64,000 nt of DNA from NCBI GenBank assembly GCA_022925895.1, contig JAKSYS010000063.1:62001-126000 (forward strand). The letters are read 5' to 3'. Position numbers and translations under genes: made by a program. Source of the DNA: Fragilaria crotonensis (Eukaryota; Bacillariophyta; Fragilariophyceae; Fragilariales; Fragilariaceae). Of the stretch, positions 23,392-37,200 are shown one piece after another (positions within the stretch are counted from its first letter, which is position 1; each line of letters starts with the position of its first letter). Below the pieces are notes generated by a model, which was not told the origin of the DNA, made no database searches, and worked only from the letters and a program-made list of their open reading frames with translations.

Positions 23392-26300
23392 ATATAAAAT
23401 TGTATGAAGAGAATTGTGTGAATTTTTAATGCAATCAGTTCCAAGAATTGACAAGTACTTTGAAGATGCTCAAATTACAGGAAACTGACCTGCTGCCTAT
23501 CCCAACTGGAAGAGGCAGTCAAGAGAAAGTAGAAAAAAACACAAGGGAACCACACTCAAAATAACAACTGCACCTGCAGGATGCAAGGCACAGAACAGCA
23601 TCTGGGTTTTTCCAGATGAGACCGTATCTGAATTAAGAAAAATATACACAAACCAGCCAACTGGACCGACAAAATTGACTGGACCGAGACAGAGGGAAAG
23701 ATGGCGACAGTAAAAAAAGTGCTTACCAGAGGCCTGGGAAAGTAAGTGCACTTCATAACAGCAGACAATTGTGTGCAAAGATGGTGAGTCCCAAACAAGC
23801 AATGTGGTGTGTTCAGTATTTGTAACCCCGAAACGTAACTATGAGTAACTCCAGAGCCAAGACGACCATCAGTGAATTGACAGAGATGATCGGCAGAACT
23901 GACGCCAGCACCAAGACAATGTGACATGGAGGACAAGAGGAAAGGGGAGGATGTGATTGCAGTTGCAGTGGTCGAGTACAAGGAAGAGGTCACCAACAAC
24001 CGACGCGCACTAACTCTAAACGTGACACCGGAAGGTATGAATGCATGCGAACAACGTGTTCGAATGTTTAGAAGACCAAACGGACCGTCGACAATTCACA
24101 AAGACTCAGGAAGCTCTCAAAGCATATGTCAAGAAGAACGTGAAGTTGGCCGAGGACATGGCCCCTCGCTTTGCCGACGAGAAGGAAGTACCCAAGCTCA
24201 AGATCCCCACAGACCTTGAAGCTGGAGCGTCTGTCATCGAAAAAGCCATATATGACTTGGAAATCCGCAAATTTTAAAAGGAAAGGCGCGTTCAAAGAGA
24301 ACCTGGCTACCACTCAGGCCATTGCACTAGGACAACACTGCAGCAAGGCCATGAATGACAAGCTAGAGGAGCAGACTAACAAGGAGCAAGAGCAACTGCC
24401 TATGGCTTCTGCAGCAAATCCGCTCCATAACCCTCCAATTTGATGAAATGAAGACCCTGCAAGCGTGGGCAGTCAAAATTACCTGGCAAGGTGACAGTTT
24501 TGCCTCCAGTCACAGGCTCATCCCAGCTAAGGACCAAGATGAAAATGACCACTCGGAGGAAGATCAACACACCATGGCATATGAGAAGACACTCGCCATT
24601 ACCTTGATCACTGGCGCAGACCCCTCCAAGCATGGGATGCTCATTGCCCACCTACCCAAGCAGTGCGCGGTGGGACGCGACATGTACCCCCCTCAGACAA
24701 GACGGCGGCCTACAACCTTCTCGTGAACTATCAAACCCTCAATAACACCACCAGACCACGGATGACTGCCACCCACAAAATGCCCGCAATAGCAGTGCCA
24801 CCTGCAACCAACGCGGTTGCTTTCACCCAACACGGTTCAGTCGCTGGGAACAATGGCCTCCTTACCCGCAAGTAAAGGAATCGAGTGCTATCACTGCCAG
24901 CGTGCCGACAGGCCTACCTGAAAAAATCTCCTCACCCAGTATGCCTTCAAGAAAGCACAAGCACAGAATGCCTCCAGCATCAACCCACACTGGATTCTCC
25001 TGGACTTTCAGTCCACTATCTCCGTGTTTAACAATGTGTCCATGTTGATCAATGTCCACGAGAGAAATCACACTCTCCGTGCCCTCACAAATGGGGGACA
25101 CCAGCACTCCAACATGATCGGGGATTTCTACAATCTCAGCGCCGTGCGGTACAACCCAGCTTCCATCGCCAACATCATGTCCCCAGCCAACGTACGTAAG
25201 GTCTGCCGAGTGACTTTGGATACCTCTGCTGAACCCACCATCTAAGTGCGTCGACTAGACGGGGGTGTTGTGAAGTTACTGAACATGCATCCGGCCTCTA
25301 TGTGTTTGAGCAACAATACAAGTGAGAATGATAACGCCTTTCACTATCATGGTCTCCACCCTAGCTGTCCAAAAGAAACTGTTCTCCAAAGAATGACAAG
25401 TTGACACAGCCAACCTTCTTGCTTGTGACCTCTACCACAAACTGATGGGTTGTCCCGGTGATACCAAGTTCTCCTCCATCGTCACCAAGAACCTGATCAG
25501 AAACTGCCCAGTGACCTCAGAAGACAATGTCTGCAGAGCAACACCCATACACGGCCCCGACATAGCTTCACTCAAGGACAAGACCATCCGGTCCGCGGCC
25601 GCGCCACGGGCCCTCACCTTTGAGGCCACCCACTCCCTGTTCCCATCACAACACACCACCGGTGTGTTGACTTCTTCTTTGTGCAGGGCATTGGCTTCCT
25701 CCATACAATCTCGCGAGGCATCGGTTTTTTGTACTGTCACCCCCATCACTGACCGCAGCCATAAGTCCATCCTTGTGCGAGTTCTGGTTGCAGCTATACA
25801 GTTCCAGTGGACTCACTGTCTGTGATATCTATGCCAACACCAAATGAATTTGAATGCATTCGCGAAGAACTTTGCCCCATTGTCACTACTTGCAGTCACA
25901 TTGGCAAAGTTGCTGAGTGTTCCATCTGGACAATCATGGAGTGCCTCCACTTCTGCGTGCATGGACTTCCTTTCCGACGCCTCCCAAAAGTAATGATCCC
26001 TTCACTGACTCTGTGCTCTGTCTCAACCGATTTCCCCGCATGAATGGCATCTCTGCCACCATTAGTCCCTCCACCATTGTCACTGGCACTGCCCCATCTG
26101 ATGACCATGCCACGCGCGTGGCCTTTTGCATGTGCATGCAAGTATTCAAAGACAAGAACCCAAGCAACACCCCCTTGCAGCCACTTTTCCATGGGTGCCA
26201 TTGCTCTGTGCCCCACCAGCAATGCCCAAGGGGACTTCTACTTCATGTCTCTTTCCAGCGCCTTGCCATAAGTGGACTGTCCTCCCCATTCCTAGCTAAC

Positions 26301-28153
26301 ACTGCCGTTGCTCGTGTTGAAACACTCACCTTACATTAAGGGCCGCCCCCTCATTCAGGAACGCGGATTTGTCATCGAATGGCGCCCAGACCATCCAATC
26401 AATGAATCTGAATACGACCCACCTGATGACAACACCAACGAGCCTATTGACGTGTTCAAACCTGCTGATTACCACCCTGTGCCCTGCCAGCAATGCCCAA
26501 GGGGACTTCTACTTCATGTCCCTTTCCAGTATCTTGCAATAACTGGACCGTCCTTTCCTTTCCTGGCACTGCCGTTGCTTGCGTTGAAGCGCTCGCCATA
26601 CATATAGGCCACCCCCTTATTCAGGAATGCGGTTTCGTCATCGAATGGCGCCCAGACCACCCGATCAATGAATCTGAATATGACCGAGACTTTGACCCAC
26701 CTGACGACAACAACGAGCCACCTGCTGACGTTTTCAAACCTGCTGATTACAACCCCATCAATCCCGACAAACGCGCCGACCTCGGCCCTCCTCACGATGA
26801 CCCGCACACCCTTTCCCGGCACCGGTTCAAGAAGCGGCTGAGGGTGCCAATCAACAAATCAATCGAAGACAATAATGACGACAACGAATTCAGCGAACCT
26901 AATGACGACAATTACAATGAAGCTATCAGCAACGACATCGTCCATGATGACACTAAAGCTAACCAACAAGGATACGTCACCAATGACAAGATTGATGAAC
27001 CTCAAGACAAAGGAGTGCAGGACCAAGATGCACTGGACCAAGGCAGGAGCATCAAACCAAGGAGTGCTGCTGAACCAAGGAGTGCTGCTGAACCAGGGAG
27101 TGCTGAACCAAGGAGTGCCGAAACAAGGAGGAGCACCCCCACCAGCGGCAAACAATCTGCGACCGACGGCGCATTGTGGGCCTTCAACATGTTCAACGAA
27201 AAGAGGATCGGAACCCTCAAGTGACTCACGTGTGCTGATGGACCATCTCAACGGAACCTATTTGATAAGTCACAAACGGCATCCCCGACTGTCTCGACCG
27301 ACACACTCCTGCTCTCCATCGTCATTGATGCGGACGAGGCCAGAGACATTGGTACAGCCAATGTGGTGCGTGCTTACCTCAAGGCTTTCATGGATGACTT
27401 GGTTATCATAAATTTTATTGAACCGTCCATGAGAATGCCATGCAAGTTGAACCTGGGACATGAGCATTTTGTGACAGTCAAGAACAGAGCTAACCCGCTC
27501 CAAGCACGGGTTGAACTCTTATTCATCATCGCGTTTCTATGCACACAAGTCTCCAAATGGTGTAAGAAAAAGGACTTGTTTAAGCTTATCTGGGTGCTGC
27601 AATACATCAAAGGATCAATGGACCTCAAGTACACTGTCGGAGCCGATGACCTGGGCCGGTTTCGAACTTGGATTGTTGACGCGTCATACGCTGTCCATCC
27701 GGACATGAGAAGTCACACTGGCAGTGCAATGTCTAGCTACTACTCTGCAAGTCCACCGAACAGAAACTGAACAATAGGAGTTTGACCGAGGCAGAATTTG
27801 TCGGCGCAAGTGACTACCTCCCTTACATCAATCTAAGTGAGTTGAGGAAAAAGGTTTTGAACAGGATACCAAGAGTGCAATCAAACTTGAGAAGAATGGT
27901 CACACGTCCGCCGGTCCCGAATCCTGACACATCACTATCAGATATTTTTGGATGAAAGACAGGATCAAGAACAAAAGCGACCAAGATCCAACATTGCCCC
28001 ATTCTACAGATGGTTGGCGAGTTCTTCACCACCAGCAAAGCACTACAGAGTAACCTCTTCAGGGAGTTTCTGGACGTGATCATTGGAGAGAAACACATGC
28101 ACACCTCTTACCATCAACTTACCTATGCCGGCCAAGGGGTGTGTTTGAGACAC

Positions 28154-28475
28154 TAGACAGTCGGACAATTGTGCAAGCGAAGACACGAGCCATCATACCA
28201 GCAACGATATGGAAATGTCAGTAAAGAATGTGAGGTCAGTTTCATGGGAAGATGTCGAAAAGGAACATGACAAGCACTAATGCAATTAATTGTGCTGCAG
28301 CTGAGTAGTAAAATACCTCATGTACAAAAAAGTGTTTTGAGAGTTCATTCTCTTAAAATAATGCAGTGTCTAAGAAAAAGTTTGATTTACTAATGTTTCC
28401 TAGCTCTAGTATCACCTCAGAATCACCACAGGAACGCCGACACAGTTCAAGGCCCTCTACACTGGTGAAGCTGGT
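28154..28475 (+). repeat. 3' LTR of the old copia element
   Basis: Counterpart of the 23071 LTR with many scattered differences. Its hairpin arms differ from the 5' copy but remain largely complementary. Confidence 0.85.
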
Positions 28476-29626
28476 TTCATAACAATGATGAGCATGGCTC
28501 CTCTTTATTGTTGACAGTCTGCCGGGCTCCCGCCTAGCTAGTGTATTAGTACTCCGAGTAGTACCAGGTAACTTCCGGCCAGCAAGGTGCCATACATTCA
28601 TCTCTTGGATAGGCCGCTGTCCGATGTACGACGCCCGTCACACATTCCTGAGGAGCTAATACCAGGGACTACCCTTTCCGAACACATTCTAAGTTTGCTG
28701 GAACTCAAGGCATCAGGTCAGAGACTAGCTAGTGATGACTGAAGGCGGGAAAGACTGTTTGGATTATAAAGCTATCCAGCACAGAATGCAGTGATGTTCC
28801 CGGGACTTTCTGCTCCAAATGTACTCTGTGTTAGGAGAGCCTCCTAGATTAGCAGGTGATATAGGGGTGGGCTAACTGCAAATTGATTGATCACTCAACA
28901 TGAACTTCTTTGAGTGTTCATCATGAGTTATTCTGCAATCTGTGCAATGAACTTCGCAGTGTACTAAATTCTGCCATCTTGCAATCGGTTGCAATGGGCG
29001 GCCTTGAACATTTTGGCATCAGATATGGAAGGTGGGTCATCTGCTTGTTCCATTGTGCTGTATGTATTGTCAATCAAGGAAGATAGGCCAATGTACAACA
29101 CCGTCGTGAATTCCTTAGGGACTGGTTTCGTAGGGTTTTGGCAAATTACCCATCCCAAACACATTATCTGTTTGTTGCTGGCACTTAAGGCTATTGTTTG
29201 CTTGAACACATTTTCCGTTTGTTGCTGGCACTTAAGGCCATTGTTTGAGGTCAGAGACCAGTGATGACCAAAGGGGACTACTACTTGAATTTGGCTATCC
29301 AGCGCAGAAAGAAGTGACATTCCTTGTTCCACGCACTCTCCCACTGGTACAATTCTTGCTGGCCAACCTTAGCCACTATCATCTGGTTTGAAAATGCCGT
29401 TGGTACCTCAACCCCCACCACCCTGTTGGAGAATTGTGCCCATCACCGAGGTCACTATTATTACACAAGTGTCGGGTGGCAGCGGCCGATGGCGCGGGTG
29501 GATTCCAGGGCGAAATCCTGCAGTGCTAGCTAAGCCGCGGACTGGTGAAAGTCATCTGTCTGTGAAACCCCTTGGGGCTTGGGGGTAAAGCTGGCCGCCA
29601 GTATGCTCACGCACAGCTGTCCTCTC
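28476..29626. other. Intergenic with dispersed duplicated segments
   Basis: Segments 28679-28810 and 29213-29340 are diverged copies of one another (GAACACATT, AAGGC, GGTCAGAGAC, GTGATGAC, GCTATCCAGC). A further tandem copy of TTGTTGCTGGCACTTAAGGC lies at 29160-29250. No gene is recognised. Confidence 0.7.
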
Positions 29627-30321
29627 AGAGCATCTCTTATGGAGGGGATAACTCAATCGTGTTTCACATAAAAATTAAAAAAGCAATTCTTATGAGGGGG
29701 GTACAAGGATTTTGGGGGGTCAAATAATAGACTTTTTTTTATACCCAGGGTCAAATCTCCGAGATTTGACCCTGGGTATAAATATTTGACCCTGGGGGGT
29801 CAGTACTGTATCATTTACTTCGGTGGTAAAAATCAGTTTCTACGTGAATTTTAACACCATTGTTATACTAGATTGCTTGTCATCACCATTTCATTCCGTG
29901 TGAAACCAGTGACCAGGGGTTCATGACACCAAGAAGAGACCAGCACCGTCGACAGTTGTCGTAAAACGAGCTCTCCCACGAAGGGGGCAACACGACGAAG
30001 GCAACGACGATCTCGAATCCCGTGCTGCTGGAAGTGTTGTTGGAGCAACAAAGAGGCAAGCAAATATGCATGTGAGAACATCAATGTGTCGGTCAATCCA
30101 CTTCGAGTAGATGCTGTGTAAAAACTTGAAGGAAGTATTCTACCGTTAGAGTAGATGGTAGTACAGTATATGCTTAAAAGCGACAGTACCATACCCCAAC
30201 GGTACCCGTACCACGGCTTTAACCATAAGAATTGCGTTTTTTTACTTTTCGACGAGGGTCTAAATTTTACACCCGGGGTATATAATTTTGCTTTTACACC
30301 CCCCACCATAAGAGATGCTCT
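29627..30321. mobile_element. Small inverted-repeat element (MITE-like), about 0.7 kb
   Basis: The ends are 21-bp terminal inverted repeats with one mismatch: AGAGCATCTCTTATGG at 29627 and CCATAAGAGATGCTCT ending at 30321. G-rich and C-rich tracts follow just inside. The interior has no plausible protein and holds a long perfect palindrome (29738-29782). Flanking target duplication is ambiguous: TCA lies on both sides if the repeat is trimmed by one base. Short non-coding elements with terminal inverted repeats are normally non-autonomous DNA transposons, but the superfamily is not determinable here. Confidence 0.55.
29738..29782. repeat. Perfect 45-bp palindrome (22-bp arms, 1-bp centre)
   Basis: Arms around the central C at 29760 are exact reverse complements; the core word is ATACCCAGGGTCAAATCTC. 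A partial third copy (ATTTGACCCTGGGGGGTC) follows directly. Confidence 0.92.
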
Positions 30322-31268
30322 CACAGAGCACGCTTGTGTGCAGTTATCCTTCCACATTGCGGAATGAGATGGGAGGTTGCTTTTGTGGGATTTTGGCTTA
30401 CCACTGCAATTTGGGAAAGCAGCACATAGTACAACATTGTGCCAGATACTCAGCGCGCAGCAACAGCAGGAATGCAGATAATGCAGTACAAGTTCCAGGT
30501 ATACTCGTAAATCGTACAAGGAACGGTCTCATTTCACCTTATCAAGGCATTTTTGTACTTGCAGACTTGAAGTGCGCATTTTTACCAGGTACTGTACGTA
30601 CAACTTGTGCGCCATACATTAGATCTCCAAATCTAATACTCACACATAAGGTAGTCGTATGTGCTATATCTATATGCATTTAGATAGGTGACGTAACATC
30701 GCTCCCACTGGTACTTGTACGTCGTATGCCTCTTGTGAGATCTCTGATGATGTTCTCTGACTGACTACGAGTACGTTTGATAGCTTGTACTGCGTACACC
30801 CGGTACAAGGTACGAGTACCAGGTACCACGTCCCTGGCGGTATGTGTCTTGAATTCACCTCTCTAGTAGCTAGAGATTAGAGTACTCGTACTTGTAGAGG
30901 GCCCCTGGAATCTGGAGTATATCACGTACTTCCACTCGTACCAGGTACCAGGTACCTGGTACAGTAGGGTATACTACTTGCATGATACTATATGGTCAAC
31001 TTTCTCATCAGTCGTCAGTCGTCAGTCGTCACGTCGTCACTCGTCACATGGGTTCAAACGTCTTCATACCGAATCACACATACGACAGTACCAAGTACCA
31101 TAGGACCATTAAGGAAGGATGGCCGAATACTGCGGATTGCGAGGCACAAAAACTGAATCCTGTGATGATCCAGAGACAACATCGGTGACCAGGGAATAAG
31201 AAATCGTTCCTACACTGTGACCAACCATAGAAAACGATTGAAACTCTCTGGTGGCAGCGATCGGGAGC
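30322..31268. other. GTAC-rich intergenic region upstream of the bridge-like protein gene
   Basis: No gene recognised. The stretch 30690-31000 is dense in GGTACC, CCAGGTACC and AGTACTCGTAC words, and a GTCAGTCGTC/GTCACTCGTC microrepeat lies at 31010-31045. It should contain the promoter of the gene starting at 31269. Confidence 0.65.
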
Positions 31269-34200
31269 ATGGAACAGTTTGTACTAGGAATCTTTCAAGA
31301 AGAGCTCTCAAAAGTAGGTGCTGAAACGCAACACTTGCGTATGAGCTCGGAATACATCCGTAACAGTAGAAGTGTTGGGAATCGCATGCTCCTTGCTCCT
31401 TCATTAGGATCTAACGTATGTATTCTCCTCCCATAGGTTCTAGTAGGCTTCAAGAAGGAACAGGTCGATGCTAACCTACTGAATGGCAAGGGACAGATTC
31501 GAGACGTGAATGTAAATTGTTCCTTCATCAATGATGCGCTTTGCAAAGTGGCGCCGTTCATCCAGCTCGAATCGATTCGTGTCTCAAAATTGGGCTTCCA
31601 TGTAACTTCGTGGACAAATCTCAAGAAAGCACCGATCCTGGTGGATATTGAAGACCTTGAGGTAGTGATCGTGGAGCCACTGACGTACGTTGACAAAGAA
31701 CACCGCCTTGCAATCAAACAACTATCCTGGACGGAATTCAGAGAAATATACAACAAGGACAAGACAGGTCATCGCGGGCCCTACAATCTATTTGACCGCA
31801 TTATAGATAATTTGCAGCTTGAAATACGATCGATCAATATTACATTCCAAACACGTGGTCGTTTCAAGACGCAGAGAGAGGGACCGTGGACGCCTCCGGC
31901 CTTATATGTGCAATTGAGACACCTAAAATACTGCAGTGTCGATGCGTTTGGAAACGAAGCCGATCCAGATGATTGCTGGCGGCATAATAAGTTCGAAGGC
32001 CATCCACGAGATCAGACCCTTTTGGTATACAAGAAAGCTTCGATGCATGCTTCGGTTGGCTTCCGTCAAGCAGGAGATCAATTGAAAGCGCTTCCACCGC
32101 TCATCAAAGATGCACAAGTCGACGTGGATCTTGTATTTCACAAGAAATTTAGCAATGGTGCCATTTTATCCATTCAGCTCGATTTGACCCTTGATCAGAT
32201 TCAGATTGATGTTGGCCATGAAACCGTCCCAGTATTGGCGCACGCAATTGCCGGTATGCAATACTGTTTCACCAAGGATTGCGCCTTTGATGATCCCTTG
32301 CTGCCGGGACTTGATTGCGACGACACGGCCGGAAACGTTGAACTCGCTGATGCACAAACTCCTCGCCCTAGCACACCAGCCGGATCAGTCGGCGAGGGGG
32401 ACGAGTCAAACGATGATGACGATACCTCTCAGGACAAAGGTGCCGAATCGTGCAATGATGAGGACAGCCAGTCATTGCTAGCAGAAGAAGGAAGCATAGA
32501 TGGTAGTGTCGACAACAGCGACTTCGACGGTGAAGAGAAAGTCGACGACGATCTCGAGACGCCGCAAGACCTTGGACCTACCAGCGTGAATACGTTATCG
32601 TCTACACCTATGGCGGCGAAGAAAAAGAAAAGCAAGTCTAAAGATCGACCAGTGATTCTTCTTCCAAGCGGCCTTATCATCTACAGCAAGCTATCGTTCA
32701 GCGTGTCTATTCACAATTTGGAGGTGCGAGGAACCTATGACGAAACCAAGGACGGATACATTCAGTTACAACTGAAGGGTTTGGTCGCCGAGGTGATCTG
32801 GCCAAAAGTCACGCGAGAGAAAGGATGCTACATGCAAATGTCATTGTCTCACATAACGATACTCGAGACACATCAGAAGAGAGTAGTCACCCTCTTGCGG
32901 GGAGGCACTCGACAAGACACATGGTCTGGCCCAATCGAAGCACCCTCCATGTTGAGTGCAGAAATTAGTCGCGATGAAAACTTTCCGCGCTTCGAGGACA
33001 GGAGCGTCCGACCAGATCCACTTGACTTGCGCCACTGTTTCCCGGTCCAAGCAATTGGGATGAAGGCAACTGTAAACGTTGTCGACAAAATCTCTGACCC
33101 TGAGCACGAGGAGACTATGGTTTTATATGAAATCGGCATCGATGTCATCGAAGTGATTGCCAGCTCCGAATCTTGGTGTAGGGCTATCCGATTCGCACTG
33201 AATGACACTGGAGGTGGTTTTGATCCCAGGTGGCGATCTGGAGATTGGAGAGACTCTTTATCGACTGACATGATGCGTGACCCGTTGAAGCCATTCATTC
33301 TTTCGGACTATGTTCAAACAAAGGACCAACATATTTTTGACGGAAACGACATGATTTCCTCTGACCTCGTCAATTTGACTGCCAAACTCTCTAACATAAT
33401 CGTGAAAGCCCCTGCTGCAATTCAACGTGATTTACGATCCTGCGACATCGTTGCTGGTGTGGATGAATTGATGGTAATTATTTCTTCCGCACTACCGAGA
33501 AGATTCCTGAAAGGGAAAATTGGGTCATCGGTTGATGACAACGACCCTTCGAACGAAGTGATTATTGACTTTCCGAATGATCCGTCTGATATTTGCTATA
33601 CCCTCGCCATGCAGACCCCGCGACGGGATTCAACTTTTAGAGCCCAGCTCACGACAAGGGGCCTGACAGTGAAGACGTTGCCAATCATCCCTTTCTTCGA
33701 TGCTGTGGCGCCACGCAATGTGCTTGCGCCCCTGGATATGACAATGATTTTTTGTTTTGAAGGGGAGCTCTCGAGCCCAGATACTGATTCTATCAAGATA
33801 GACCTATTACACTCTATGGAAATCAGCCATTTGGATGTCAACTGCGATGTTGATATGATCACTGGAGCGATGAGTACTATTTTCTATCAGTGCGAAGTTG
33901 TTAGCGAAGCAATGGCAGCCATACATAAATTGCCTGGATTCGACGCAGCGTATGCTACGACTCAATCACGCGTTACCGTCGAGGAAGATGCTACTGAAGA
34001 TCAAGCACTACGATCATTCGGTGAGAAAAAAGGAGTGCTGGCGAGACAACTGGAGCGCAGCCGACAAACGGGTGGCTTTAATGTCGACCTCTCAGTCCAC
34101 GTTGTTAGCATCGGCCTACATGTATGGCGACAAAATGTTCCCCTGAATAGTCGATTCAGAGAATCGATATCAGGCGACGGGGCAAAAATGGATGAGCATC

Positions 34201-37200
34201 CCGTTCCGCTTATCGAACTATTGTCAATGACTGTAAAGAACATCGAAGTTGGCTTCGAGGCTTCCTTTCAACCGCAGAAGCGCCGTCTTATTCTCAAATC
34301 TTGTATTTCTCAGCTCCAGATGGATGTTTGCGATTTTGCGAAAACTAGTGCACGGCACGTACAAATCATTCATGACAAGAATGGGATCTTAGAAAGAACG
34401 AGAGATGCCTTAGCCCGAGAATCAGACGACGAAATCGCGCGACGAGGAGATCTTCAGAAGGGAGTTACTCCATCGTCAAGGTATAAATACCACGGCGATA
34501 GGGTAACACTTCTCAGCATTGGCTGTGAATCCGGAAAGGATATCACACTCAGGTTTGAGGATTACTGCGTGCAAGGACGTTCAGTCTCTTTTGCTATCGA
34601 CATGGACGTTGGCAGTGTAGTCACTTTACACATCCATGAGATCGAGATGGTTTTCTTACTCGCGATCGAGGCTTTGCTGCTTCCCACCGAAGTCAAGCCC
34701 TTGGAAGTCGGTGTGGATGGCATTGAAAGCATACAATTTCCTGAGGGTTCCATTGGAGCCCTTCTGCTGAAAGGATTGATGCTCAACAAGCGCCGCGGCA
34801 AACCAGCAACGCCACAGATTGATGTCAAGACCCTTGCCGTGGAGAGCGACTCGCTAGATCAATTGATGCACGCTCTGATTCTAGGTATGTTGCCTGAAGA
34901 CACCTCAGAGTTTTTCGTTAGATTTGCAGTTGGAGACTTGCTGATTTTCATCCCGCATCAGTCGGGAGCGAGTAAACCTGACGACCACAACTCGCCTTGG
35001 ATAGGTCATCGCCTGCGCGAGGCAAATCTTTTGACCGGGTTCATCGCATCTAGCAGAGCAGCCGATGGCTTGGTGACTAGATTAGGCCAGAAAGGTTTCA
35101 CTTGGGTTTCGCTGTTCCCTGAGCACCACTCAGGATTCCACCACAAAATCAACACCTCGCAAAGCCTTCACTCTGCGGAATACGATGGTGTACAAGTTGT
35201 GCTCACGAAAGCTCTCATCGACGCATTCGATCTTGGTTTGACTTATGATCCACATAGCATCGGCTTATCAATGGGAGATTCGACACTTTCCCTACAAGAC
35301 TTGCACAACCTCCGGAATCTCTACTCGTCGATAGTTGCATTCGTTCAGCGTTGCAACCTCATGCGACGTCGAATAGAGAGCGTGGCATCAGCCTTGATAA
35401 AGAAGCGTGCCGATCAGGAGCGAGTTTTTAACTCTCCAGAAACCAGGGTTTTTGGAGGCGACAAAGCGACGGTTTTTTTTGCGGCAGACAATGCAGAGTT
35501 GTCGTTGCAAAAAGGCAGAAATGTTTTAGAACAACTGAAGAGTGTGTTTGAGATGCACGATGCAGCTATGAGGTCCAAGATTAGAACCCAAGAAAGCGAG
35601 ATTGACAGACTTCGTTTACAAGTGTTCTCGAAAGAAAGAAGTCGTGTAGCGGCTCTCGCACTAGTGTCGTGCCAAGTTGCCGGTTGGCTCCGAGTCGGAG
35701 GTGCCCATATGACTGGTGAAAGGTCTCAAACCACCTCGTCAATGTGGCGCTACCATGCCGTTCTCAGAAAGAGCCTTCTAATTCTTTATTCAGGACCAGG
35801 CAAGGTGCGTAAAATGACAGATTAAGCCAATCGTTGCACAACGCGGCTACCTAACTCATTCCTTTCCGACAGCCTAGACCAGTTGATGTCGTGAGTTTGC
35901 AAGGGGCATCGCTTCTTACATTGGAAGGAGGACGCCGGAGGAGGGACGTGAAGAACGGCTTTGCCATCCGGGAACGTACAGGGTGTGTTCGATACGTACT
36001 GGCGCCAAACGGACTAGAGCTGAACCGTTGGCTCCGGGAGCTCCAAAAAGCTGTCAAAACATACTCTGGCAATGAACTGGTAGAAGACGACGATATCACC
36101 ACCGAGATGGTGGAAGTCGTCCACAGCGATTCTGGAGGCAGAGGACGCGCTAGAACGCTGTCTTCTGACCCTGAAAGCTTCGATGATGGGTCTGCACATG
36201 GTGTGACAGCTAAGCCAAAACGAAGCCAAATTATAAAGGAACGACTCTCAAAAGCATCTGCCGTCACAAGGTCAAGCCTTGGGACAGCGATAAAAGCTGC
36301 AAAACATCGAGGCCAGTTAGGCTCAAGTAATGACGAAGACGAAGCCAACTCAATTTTATTTCTCGAGTCAACTGACGCACTTGCGAATGCCGGATTTTCA
36401 CAACCGAATCTCTATTCTTCTGTTAGCACTCCGGATCATCTGAATCAAATTTCGTCGACCTCATCTATTCTTTTCGGTAATGAGGCGGGTGTCGACGTCA
36501 GCGAGAGAGTATCGCTCGAAGAACCAGAAACGTTGACTTCGAAGGAAGATGCAAGGGATAAAAGATTTGGGAACTTGCGATCAAAAACCAAGATAACGCT
36601 TGGTGCAGCCTTACAAGGTGCTCGCGAGAAGGCTCTGGCAGTCAGCGAGGAAATGCGCCGTAAACAGCAGGAGCGAGACACTGGTGAGGATAGTGTGAGA
36701 AGTGGCTTACGTGGGCGCATTGGAAAAGCTGCAGCTAGCGTTAAGCTCTCCATTGAAAAAATCGAGGTATCATCGACAGCACGACCAGCAGCTCGAGAAC
36801 GCAACATAGCAGTAACAGAACAGGATCGATTTCTTTCGCAAGCGACAAGCAAGTACATTGACGACGAAATTTCGGCAGCAGAATCGTGCGAGCGTGTCGT
36901 CTTCGCTGAGCAGCTCGAAAGTGAGGAGGTGGATGTTTCCACAGAATACGAAGGTCAAACGAAGATTGCTAGTTCAGTTTTTCGTACCCGCATTTCGAAG
37001 CTCGGTGCTGTGGTCAAGAATGTCACAAATGGAAACCAGACAGCAAAGGGATCTGTTCCTGTCCAAGGCGAGGTCGACTATGAAAAGGCTTCTCGCTTTA
37101 GCTTGCGAAGGAGTGCGCGACAAGGAGGTGTTCTCAGAGAAGAATCTGATCTCATGAAGCTAAAAGGAATTCGCATCGGACGTCGCCTCAATTCTGTCGA

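Larger units (their letters stand above)
23071..28475 (+). mobile_element. Old Ty1/copia (CoDi-like) LTR retrotransposon
   Basis: Two clearly diverged direct repeats of about 320 bp bound a 4.8-kb interior. The interior shows remnants of gag (from about 24.0 kb; recognisable by its similarity to the gag region near 61.0 kb), protease, integrase-side pol sequence with the WRPDHPI landmark (about 26.4-26.7 kb) and reverse-transcriptase/RNase H-side sequence (about 27.4-27.8 kb). Part of the pol region is duplicated internally. The element is heavily decayed, with many breaks; LTR divergence and decay both indicate a much older insertion than the copy at 53198. It belongs to the same lineage as the element at 52985-64000. 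Boundaries are good to about ten bases. Confidence 0.8.

Noticed and set aside
26859-27411. Overlapping ORFs with NQGVLL or FSSTPW units
   Set aside because: Frames across a short AACCAAGGAGTGCTG repeat inside the old copia element; not separate genes.
36445-36942. 165-codon minus-strand ORF, and other long antisense ORFs within 31500-38780
   Set aside because: Shadow frames of the bridge-like protein gene; Ser-rich, with no start context and no domain.
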